From Panorpa germanica (taxonomy: Eukaryota > Arthropoda > Insecta > Mecoptera > Panorpidae): a DNA stretch of 64,000 bases. The notes below the pieces were generated by a model, which did not search any database, was not told the DNA's origin, and was given only the letters and a program-made list of their open reading frames with translations. A program made the position numbers and the translations under genes. Shown here piece by piece: positions 1 through 11,600 of the stretch. Positions within the stretch are counted from its first letter, which is position 1. The number at the start of each line of letters is the position of its first letter. The DNA lies in contig OY783207.1 of the NCBI GenBank assembly GCA_963678705.1, positions 21,612,001 through 21,676,000 on the forward strand, read 5' to 3'.

Positions 1-1105
1 TTGGTTATTTGGCAATATATTTATAATGATTTCACAAAGAAATATCAATTTTTCAGTTAAATAATGTATAACGCTTTTCTAACTATAGCATTACTTAAAT
101 TTCTTCTTTAGCGTTAAACTTTGAATTATTTATATTTATTTTATTTCGTAAACAACATTCTTGTAAGTGTTTTACTATCCGTATTTTAAAGTGTTATAAT
201 GTAATGTCTGTACATAAAAACTTCTTGGCACACTAACTGCAATTTATATTCAGAATTGATAAATTGAAAATTGTGCTTAGTCATAGTGAATAAAGCGGGC
301 AATATCGTAATGTGAAAGATACAATAGAAAAGACAGCCTTTATGATAAAAAACAAAGCGTGCGTTATCTACAGCACTGGGACTTCAATATGACTTAAAAT
401 GACAAATCAAACAAATCTTTTATCTTCAACAGTTGTAAATTACAAGCAAGTTGTAATATAATAAATAAAATGTTGTCAAACCCTGAACTTTTTATTAAAA
501 CCGTTGAAAAACTTTTATGAGTAACTGACAACCGGAGAGGAGTGAAGGGGATGGGAATTTTCACAAGGTCAGCGCGTAGGCTTTACGAAAATTCATTTTA
601 AACATAACAGAAAAGTTTATAATTGGATTCGTTTTTTCCTTCATTTCTTTTGATGTTAATATAATTTTAAAAATGTCAGAATTATATAAAAGCACAAATC
701 TTATAAATCGTATATAAAATATATGTATATACGAAGTAGGTTCAAAAAGTTTAAGCTCTGAGAGATATTAGTATTTTAATATTTAAGGCAAAAATTTCAC
801 TCAGAACTTTTGACAATTTGACATTTCTGTTTAATAAGATTAAATCATTAAATAATTATGATGAAACTTGCCAATTTTTGATAGTGCCTAGTAGCATGGG
901 AATAACTCACAATTTACCATCGCGTTAAACAAAACCAGTAAATATCACGAAAATACAGGGAAAATGTAATGGAAATTTATTAACAAATGTCTGTCTATGT
1001 AAATGGTTAACACTTACACAGCATTTTTGCAACGTTTCTTGTACTGTCTGTAGCGGTATATTTGTTAAATGAGTGTATCACATACAATACTTTTAGACCC
1101 CGAAC

Positions 1106-1575
1106 CAGGGTACTATCACTTAGTGTAAAATTCATCACTGTCGCTTTAGGCGTCCTCAATCCGTCATTTTTGGAATAGTGAACTAAAATGCTCGGCGACT
1201 CAACATTTGAAGGGAATAAAGGGTAAAGGGAGTGCACTGAGCTAAAGTTCAGTGCAGTTCAGTGATACCACATATTAAAACATAATATTTTTGTATAGTA
1301 CTAAACAAATGCAAGTAATTGTATACAAAGTGATACAAAGCATAACACAAAATAAAACTACAATATCAATATATATTTATGTATATATATAAATATTATG
1401 TTCAAATATGTGGTATCACTGAACTGCACTAAACTTTAGCTCAGTGCACTCCCTTCACCCTTCATTCCCTTCAAATGTTGAGTCGCTGAGCATTTTAGTT
1501 CACTATTCCAAAAATGGCGGACTGAGAGCGCCTAAAGCGACAGTGATGAATTTTACACTAACTGATAGTACCCTG
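1106..1575. mobile_element. hAT-type MITE with long inverted arms
   Basis: A 470 bp element whose ends read CAGGGTACTATCA and TGATAGTACCCTG. It is flanked by a perfect 8 bp duplication, CCCCGAAC (1098-1105 and 1576-1583), as hAT transposase makes. The arms (1106 to about 1275, and about 1408 to 1575) are inverted copies with roughly ten mismatches by eye; the 130 bp centre is AT-rich. There is no coding capacity. It lies in a spastin intron. A related, damaged copy is at 23360-23572. Confidence 0.9.
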
Positions 1576-1580
1576 CCCCG

Positions 1581-1724
1581 AACACACTACGATTAAAACC
1601 GCGTTGAAACCGCGTCGCGTTCATTTGTAAGAGCTGGACCACACTGCGATTTAATTCGCAAGCGGTTTAAATACCGTGGTTTTATTTCTGTATACCAGCA
1701 CACACTGAGATTAAAAAACCGCGT
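1581..1724. repeat. Three spaced copies of a CACACTGCGATTAAA-CCGCG motif
   Basis: Similar motifs begin near 1583, 1640 and 1699 (variants CACACTACGATTAAAACC, CACACTGCGATTTAA, CACACTGAGATTAAAA), each followed by a CGCG-containing run. This looks like an older element into which the hAT MITE inserted. Family unknown. Confidence 0.45.
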
Positions 1725-2622
1725 GGTTGGTTTATTTTTAATATGTTTATAGAGTGAGATCCCAAAGCCGGTAGACATCACTCATTTTCTGATGAACAAA
1801 ATGTGTAAGATTGAGTAGTGTTAGTATGTACAATGATCGTATGCCTGCCTGCTAACTTGACCAGGCGGCCATTTTTCAGATATCATGTAATCAAGGTTTA
1901 TGTCTCACTCACTCTCATGCGCACGGATAATGCCATCTTGCTCCTACTCATAGTGTAATTAAAATTGGGTCTAGGGGATGATAAAATGACGTCACAAATT
2001 TTACAGCGAAAATTTTTTTCACCGGTGGAAATACTTTACAGAGTGAAGTGCCTTAGAACTACCAGACACAATATAAGGCAAAGAATTTTTATTTGTTTCT
2101 GTTACTGTATCAATATTTCAGCCCAAGATATTTAATTTATGCAGTATTATTTAGAGTTGGAGATAAATAATCGACCGTGTAAGTGTTTGCATTTCCATTT
2201 GCATTTATTTGCTTAGCTAGTTTACAGTTTGTATTGAAGCAGATATTATATGCACAGTTATATATTAAATATTTTATTAATCAATAAGTCCTCAGACTGA
2301 AATTATACAGAAAGACCTCAGAAAAAATTTCTTATTGACATAAAACAATTGAATTTAATATAATAGTTTTATATAAACAAAAACAAAACAAGTTTAAGTA
2401 ATTTAATTTAAGAATGAATGTATTGTAATTCCAACAGTTTGATGTGTCGAATGATTAGCCACCTAACCACCTTAAATACAGTTAGTATAACAAATTTAAA
2501 TAGTATAGAAAATAATAAGCATGCAAATAACGAGCTGACATCTAAAACACAGGTTAACCAACATTAAGATGTTTATATAACAGAAAGTAAACTTGAACAT
2601 ATAAATATATGAAAAATGTTAC
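1725..2622. other. Spastin intron 2 (part), no gene seen
   Basis: AT-rich sequence just downstream of spastin exon 2 on the minus strand. No coding exon of spastin appears here, so exon 3 lies left of the window and this intron is at least 2.6 kb. Confidence 0.5.
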
Positions 2623-5600
2623 CTAGAAAATGTAACCGGTCTTGAGCCATGCTTAAGTTGGTTTTCATCTTGTCGTGAAGTCTCTGAGCGCGCTCCCACA
2701 CTTCTCCACGACCTCCCCAACATTCCACGGCGATCCCACGCTCCAGTTCGCCGATACCCTTTCGATATAATTCAATCGCCAATTCTTTTTGCCCTGAAAA
2801 TAAATCATTTTATTTGTTTTTATAAACTTTTATCCATTTTAATATTAAGTTAACTTCTTCTCTTATAGATTTTGTAAATATTAACTTTTTGGTTATTTGT
2901 TTTGAAGAGTTTAAGTTTTAGGTTTTTTTTCTGAACCTTTTTCTGCACAAAATTGTCTTAAGATAACTAACAAAACGAAGACAAATTTTTCTTTTTTTGA
3001 AGGCAAACTGTCTTTAAACAATTTTATACGCGCTATGCAATTCTGTTTTAAGGACGTTTCCAAGAAAATCATTTTTCTTACGATTGAATCTTGAAGATTT
3101 AAATATACATATATATTTTTTAATATTCTTTATATGTAGAAAAAGTTTCAATACTCTTTGTTTACTATTTTTTAGATTTTGACTGTCAAAATTTGCATTT
3201 TTGTTAAAACGGATGCTTGTGATATAACAATGGTAACTTTCTTACGAGTGCTTCGAAAAACTTAGAATCATTATTGAGAATATGATAAATATTGTCCCGT
3301 AAAGAAAGTTACAAGAAGCTGTATTCGTTTTTTATAAAATATGTTGAAAGTGGAGCTACTTTAAATCGTTTTCGACTGGAAGATCGCGACTTGACAACTT
3401 AAATACTAAAACCCAACGTAAACATTGTCAGATACGAAAAACAAAGCACTAGTATATTTTCTTTATTTCTGTACATGTGAGCAAGGTATTGCACACATGT
3501 TAAGCCGACTCCAAACAATGCGGTGAACATTTGATTTAAATGTATCATATGGGCCAAATACTGGAAGATTGACATGGCAAGTTTCCTATTACACGGTGGA
3601 ACGAATGTTTGATCCGAATGATTTATTTATTTTATTAATTTGTTGATATTATTGACACTGACACTGTTTAACAAAAACTTTCAAGTAAATAAAGAAACTT
3701 TAAAGTATAAAACCTTCTATTATAGGACGACAGTGCATGACCCACAATAGCCCGAACTTCTTCCAACGTGAACGTTGGACACATGACCTTGGACACACTT
3801 AGTTCCAGCATCGATCACACGATGCGTCCAACGTTGGTGTTCGTAGGACATGTTAGTGTACACAGGGTGGTGTTTCTGTAGGTTGAGCACGACTAATCCT
3901 GAGGAACGTTCTTAAAGCAAAGAGTCTTAGGGTTTTTACGACAAAGACAAAATTGTCTTAAGGCAGTGAGAGTTCGACCGCATTTGCAATCACTAATCCG
4001 GCATCATAGGATAATTAAGATTTTACGGTAATTATTATATATAATATTATTTATTTATTTTTTTTAATAAAATCCGCTGAAAATAATTGAAACGGACAGC
4101 AATTCACAAGTAATACGGGCTCAGACCTATCCCTTGAGTATCCGGTTGTATGTTGACCTAGAAAACCGGAAACCCGAGAACCTGTAGTTAATCCGGGTGG
4201 GCGACACGGACACCGACACGCTGCAGTGACTAGAAAAACAACGAGACTAGTTGAGTTAATAAGCTTGTTAGATGAGATAGGTAGTGGGGTGAGTGAGGTA
4301 AGTGGGTGGGGTTGGCACTTATTCAAACTCCAGGAGCGTGAAGAACAGCATCCCGTAATGAACACATAATTATCCAAAATTGGGTTAAGAATACAAATGG
4401 AAAAAAGTTGAGGAGCGTCTCTACTGATGCAACACTAAACATATTAGTGCAATAACCATCGACCTATAGTTGTCTAGATGGGCCACTGCATACAAATTCT
4501 AAATGACAAGTATGTATCTTGTAACTTGCTCTTTTTACGTTATTCTGACAGCCGGACTTTCGTTCAACTTTCGTTTCTTTCTCTTTATTTCAATATAACA
4601 TTTATCCGTTATTATTTTAAAAATTTTATCTGCCCAGTAAACATTTTGGAATTACATGAAACAATTCAATTTGATTGAGCATATATATGCTCTAAGATTT
4701 GATTTCACTTGTTCAAGGGAAATGTCAGTGATATGAATTACAAATAGTAAAATCGCTTCACCATATTCACATATTTTCGATATTGTTATTTGACAACACA
4801 GGTTATATATAATTATTTCTATAATTACTACAAGGTAAAATAACATTTAAAAAATACTGAAATTTTCATAAATAAATATCAAGAAATTAAGTATTGACAG
4901 CAAATCTCCGCAGACGTCACAAAAAAAAGTTTCATTGCTGTGTCCCTCATAACTCATCACTGGATTATTTGAAATCAAAAACCAAAATGATTTCATTAGT
5001 TGAAGAGTTTCTACAGGTAACCCTGTTTTTTTTATATTGATTTTTCAATTTTTTTCAGCACTTAGAAGTCTAAATACCAATTTGTTATTTTAAAATACGT
5101 TAAAAAAAAACTAGACAGCGTTACCTGGGCATTTATGTAAAGAGTGTGCAAAATTTCAAAAGGATCAGGGCATTAGATTTTGAACTAGAGAGGGCACCAA
5201 CTCTGAAAAAACTAAGTGTGAGAAAAACGCGATTAAAAGTTTCAAAGAAAGACCAAACCAGACCAGAGATGCGAAGACTTAAAACTCTATATTTCCGACA
5301 GTTTTAAGTCAATCGACTTCAAATTTTCGCACAATAAACATTGTATAAATAATAATAAAATAATAATAAAAAAATTATACCTTCGGCGAATAGGACATAG
5401 CAGTTGAAATCACCGTAAAACAATAAATAAAAAAAGTACACATATTTAACATATTGAATACGAAGTATAAAAAGGCATTGTCAATTGTTTGACCATTTAG
5501 TGAAAAAAATATAAAGTTTTAATATAAATACACAATATGAGAGCGTTGCTATATATCTCACCAATATGAATGTATTTAGTCTGTATATGTACTCTTAAAA

Positions 5601-8600
5601 TAAAGGTTACATGCGAACAATTTCCGAAAAAACTAAGTACTATCGTATATGCAATGTACATAATGTCTGTACTGAATGCCCGACTATACTTTTGTCTACG
5701 ATTGTCACTACTGAATTACCTTATACTTCTATAACAAATAAAATTTTGTTTTCAAGTGATATCAATAAAAGTTTTAGGTTATAACAGATAAGAAACAAAC
5801 ATACAATACTATTATCTGAGTGTACCATAAAAGATTCCATTTCAAATATGACAGATGATTTTAAATAAAGTAAACCGGGCAAACAATAGTTGTTCAAAAC
5901 AAATTGTGTCATATCAAAGTTTTGAGCTTTTCCATGGCCTCCATTTTGTTTTCCAGCCACGACGTCGGCGATCACTCATTTATAATAAATGGCGTTACTT
6001 TCCTCGTGGAATTCATAACCAAGTTACATTACGAATTCAAGTGATACTAAAGTTCCTCCTCATAGGGATTTTCCTCTTGAGCCTCTACATTTCTTTTCGT
6101 TTTCGTTCTATTATATAAAAATATTGGATAAACGATAAACCTCTGGCGAAAAAATCTCGTAAAAAGAAAATAAAATCTATTTTTGGTTATATACGACAGT
6201 TATACATTTGCGTCATCGAACATTTTGACAGATATTGAAAAGAACGTAATAATATTGAATGATGAAGAGGTTATGTTTGGAAATGTGGTTCCAAAACGTT
6301 TCTAATAAGAGTGGCATTATATCTTAACTTCTACTTTTCTTTTAAATACATACAAAATTAATAAACTAAAAAGAGAAAAGTTATTAAGCATGTAGTTTTG
6401 GAATAATAAAAGCGTGGGGCTTCTATTAGTTTTGTTATTTAGACGCCCAAACTTTCATTATTCGTAAACTACATGATTAACTACTTTCCTCTTCATATAC
6501 ATACAGTATATATGAGGAAAATGCATCGCAAAATTTGCTTGGATCTACCTATGTGAATTGCAAACTAAAAAGTCATATATATAGTTCACTTTACGAGAGT
6601 TCGCTGGTGCCTCTTGCGTAAAAGAAGTTATAAGAGCCGTATAAAATCAAAGTTGCTATGGTGAATTTACCTTATGTGTTTCTATATTCATTATAAAAAA
6701 AATAGTGAAACAGTGCGTCTTTATGCTATCGCAAATTTATAAGGCTCGACTAGTTTTAAGCATGCGTGACCACCGAACTCTCGTTATTTGAACTATATTT
6801 TTTTTGCAATCTATCCAATCTAAGCAATTAGGACATTCATTAAATTATATAACATTAGCATGATAAGAATATATCCATTCATACGGCGTTATGAGGTCCC
6901 GAGTCGAAATCTTAGACCTATACGAACCCTAAAAGGGATCTATACTCCTCTTTTCATACTAAATAAAGTAAAGTAAACCTCGTCTCATCATAAACATTAT
7001 TATATGACCCTGCCTTAGTCATAAACAAAATTATGATCCAAGTTGCAAATTGGAAAAAGAAGACGGGCAATCGGAAAGAATTGACAAATATCTAAAAAAA
7101 AAAGGCCAAGGCTCTATAAGCGCTGTAGCGTTAAAACAATGGCGCTGATGATAATGATGTACGTACAAAGCCGTCATGTTAATAACCATGCAATAGTACT
7201 CAAGTACTATTCTACTTACGCGGAAATTGCTGGAACGAACTAATCGCGTAAATTGAGGACTTACTGTATAGTGTCACCATAAACAAAAGCTCCTTCGCAA
7301 ACTTATCGACCTTTTCATTTCTTGAAATTTTGACATCTAAAGGATGTAGATAGTTATTGATACTTTGAGAAAGATATTAAGGTAGTTATTAATATATTTT
7401 TGTTTTGAGAAATAAAAGATTTGAAAACACTAATTTCTTGAAGAATTTATCTCGAGATATTCTTTTGCATGATAAAAACTGATATTTAATGCAGGTAAAG
7501 CGTAATCAATGTATTGCACAATAAAAATAACAGTTCAGAAGATAGTTGCAGAACCACTGATAATCAAAAAGAAATTTTCTTTTATTAACGAAAGAGAAAA
7601 ATCTATAACTTTGTTATTAATTATCAATGTCGAAATGTCAACAAAATTAACTTTAAAATAAATCAAAATCTAAGAAGAAGTTTAGTCATTTATAAATCGG
7701 ATAAAGGGGTTGGGTTACTCTGACATCTTCTAAATCTGTACACCCACGTGAGTCACCCGCCCATTAAGTCAAGATGTATGGAAAACCTTATGTCGTCTAA
7801 CGTAATACGTTTCCCTCGTTATGTTCTGATAGTCGTGATGGAGAGGGTAGCATGTTGCGTCAATTGCTTTAAGAAAACAAAGTCTCAAGTTCCAACGCAA
7901 ATCTCGAAGAGAACGGAGACTTAGGGATGACAGGCACAATGCGAGGAAAAACTGTCTAGTCAGCGTGGTGAATTATACCCGTCCCGCCCTTCAAAAAGGA
8001 TATAAAATAAACAGAAAGGAGGAGAACTAACTGAATAACGACTTCTACTTAATATAGTTTAATGTCCTTTTTTACATTGTGTTGTTAAAACTCTAAATAA
8101 TTAGTTTTACTTGTAAGGGATTTCCAATGGGGATTACGTTCTATGGGGGATTATATTTTACAGATGCCATACTGAACGTACAAGCTAATAGAACTGTCTC
8201 ATAGAAGTGTGGAATTGGTACAGTGAAGAAGTTTAATTTTTAGATTGACCTTGATATTAATTCTGGTACTATGTCATCCATAAGTACTGTTTATTTGCTA
8301 CTAAAAATATTTCTAGTATTGTTAAACTTTTAACTTTTTTACTGATTTTCAAATTGATACACAGCTGAGTCGAAATTTTAGACCGATTTTAGTGTTTTCA
8401 TCTTAAAAACAGTAAAATCATCCTAAACGTTATTCTTTGACTCTCGCCTCATCCTAAATGAAATTCATGATCCTCGTCTTATTTTCACTCAAACGTGTAA
8501 ACCCTGTAGGGTTGCATCTACAACTTTGACAAATGTCGTTAATATAATGGTCATTACTATGATATTTATAGAATTAAGGCACATATTTACTTTTAACTAT

Positions 8601-11600
8601 TATGTATGATAATTTTACTTTAAGTACTGATAGTAAAAGAATTCTTAGATGACACAGATGTCAAGACTGCCGTGTCTTCGGATTTGATCACCGGAACAGA
8701 GTTATATTTTCTAGGTTTGGTTGTTATCAAATTAAATTGATTATGTTTATATGAACCTTACATTTATGAACTTAGCAGTGTTCAACACACATAAAAGACC
8801 ACGACGTAATAGAAGATCGTCGGTGGTAGGTTTTAGCATCGGAAATAGGCTGACGTTAAGTAAGTTAAATAAATAAATCTACTTTTAACTTTTTAAAAAT
8901 TTATTTAAGTTTTACATAATTTATTTAGTTTTCAATTACCATAAAAATAATTAAAAAATGTTGCGGTTTTTTTTAATTCCTCAAATAGAGAGGGAAGAAG
9001 AAAGTTTAAGCAGCTAGCATCTAAAAATTATTTACTTGTTAAACATTTTCACTATATCAAATTTCGAATTTCTTTCAAACAGTAGAATATGCGACCTAAG
9101 AGCACTGATTGGCTTGACTCTATTTTTATTCACATTTAAAGGGCAAGTTGCTGTACTCATAGTTATCGGAATAGTTGGTTAATTTAGTCAGTTAAAAAGT
9201 AATAACAGTAAATCGCTATGCTGGACTTGCAGCAGTAACTGGATCGTCCGTACGATTTACTGTTGTTCCCATTAGGCCTGTCGCATACTGCAAGTGTATT
9301 TAAGACAATTTTGACCGAACGTATGCGCGTTACTACGCTTTACTATCTGAACTCTGTAAATGTAATGAACCCTCGCACACTGCAAGCGACAAAGCTGTCT
9401 GAGTAAGGGCATTACGTACTTTTCACATTAGAACCGCATTTCAGCGAATTTAAACCAAGCGCATACATGCTAAAACGCAAAAACTATCCCTACCTTGTAA
9501 ATGCAATCAGTCTGCTAAAATTGGAAGGGAACAGTGGTGTATCGATAAAAATTAAAGTAAAAGTTTGTTCTCATGATAAATTATGTGATATAATACACCT
9601 TATAGCACACAACTTTGACCTGGCGTACTGTTGTATCGGTACGTGGCCTGTATGAATTCTGACACAACACATGCAAAGAAAACAGGAGTCGCTCAACCAA
9701 GCCGCCGATTTATGTCCGAATTTACCGTCGCTTACAATAGTGGCCTTAACTGGCCGTGTTAACTAAATATTGCGATAACTATGAGTACAGCAACCGGGCC
9801 AAAATCTATTAGAATTAATTCATCATACAATAATGTCCTTTTATTTTCTGCTTGTTGCTAACCTACCAGCAGACGTTTTGAGTTCGTCTTCCAAAATATC
9901 AACACATTATTTATTCATATAAATTTTCCCACGAAATGTCTGGCATCCACAACGAATTTTCCAACAAAGAACAAGTACCGTAGAGTTGATTGACATCGTA
10001 GCCGAGTCGCCATAGCGACGACAAACAAGTTTAAATCTATTTTCGGCCTCGGCCGGGTCAACATAGTTCTTTTTTTAATATAATAGTTTTCCACTGTGCT
10101 TTTCGTTTCTCCATCTCCATTTCAATATATTTTCTATACATTATTCATTTCGAGTTGAGTTTTAACAACATTCACATTTTTTGTAACAGACAGTCAGAGG
10201 CTTGTGCTTTTGTTCGCTATTTTTTCCCTCTATTTTATTTTTATTGTTGCATATTTCTTTTCAACAAGTTTTCTTCATTTCATACTCTCCTCCTTGTGCT
10301 GTCATTATTCGTTATGGTTTTCGTTTAATGTTCAGATGTCTTTCATTGTAGATTGTAGTGGGAGTGCGTTGGTTCTCAAACTTGCAGCATTTTATATTGT
10401 GGAACATTGTTGCCTTTTTTGGATCATTCGATATATTTGGGGATCTGTTTGGTGTTGTGTATGTCGCTTACCGCAATATTCAGGTCCATACGAAACTTAC
10501 ATTATATCGAAGCTAACATTTCCCTAACTAGTTGTAAATTATTAATAATAACTAATCTTGAACTCATTAACAACTTTCCCACACACAATAAACGGCTCCT
10601 ACATAGGTAAATCATCAAACCAGCGTTTGTTTATATGAGGCGCCTAGATGCAGAGGGATGTAAGTTTTTTTTTTTTATTATTTACAAGAATATTACAAAT
10701 AAGCGTGGCTCATCTAGTAATTTATATATAAAAAGTTAAATATAATTGTTCAGTTCTAGTCCACTGACTAGTTCCAAAATTTTAAAAACGTGTGTGGTTT
10801 GTAGTAGCAGAATCACAGGGTCAAGTCTTCCGGCTTAGTCCTCTTCAATCTGCGCAGATTCTTTCTGTTATTAAGCAGCTGCAGAATTTCTTCATTCTGG
10901 TGGTTCTGCAGTCGCAGTAGATGTTTGCTTGCTGCCTTCCTGACTTCTTCGTCTACGGTGGGCATCTTTAGATCACGGTGTAAATTGTCATTCCATATGT
11001 ACCAGGGCGCATTTGTAATGCTCCGTAGTACTTTGTAGTACTTTGTTTTGGAAAGTCTGAATTTTTGTTAAATTTGTTTTCTTGGTACAACCCCAAAGTT
11101 GTATACCATAAGTCCATATGGGTTTCAGTATTTGCTTATACAATAACAGTTTGTTCTGCACTGTAAGCTGAGAATGTTTTCCCATCAGCCAGTGCATTTT
11201 CCTGAATTTATTATTAAGCTGTTCTCTTTTTATCTTAACATGCTCCTTCCACTTGAGTTTCGCGTCAAGCGTCATGCCAAGGTATTTCGCTGTGTTGGAA
11301 TAGGGTAAGTGACAAAATTAAGATCGTATAGGCGTTTTCGTTCAGTAGGTTTTAGAATTCACGCTATACAGTAAAATCTGTCCAAGTGTTCGCTTATATC
11401 TCTGTGCCACGAAATAGTTTAATACATCTTCTATCGTTTATTTGTCCTAAATTTGTCACTTACATCACTTTGCTTCTAGACGCCTCATATGTGGAGTTAC
11501 CATACGTCCCTTTGATACAGGACTGAAACCGCATTTCACTACTCAGTCCGTCTTTACTATATATCCCGTTTTCTTTCTGAACTCCTTATTCATATTAATT

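Noticed and set aside
1-2622. Further spastin exons at the left end of the window
   Set aside because: No frame resembles the linker or AAA domain of spastin in these bases, so the next exon must lie outside.
10204-10527. Hydrophobic 107-codon frame as a small membrane protein
   Set aside because: A T-rich stretch automatically gives Phe/Leu-rich frames; no signal peptide logic, homolog or splice support.
11305-11420. Extension of the Jockey ORF upstream of 11305
   Set aside because: A short frame there looks vaguely LINE-like, but GTAAGTGACAAA pairs with the right arm of the MITE, so this is MITE sequence and the LINE stops at about 11304.
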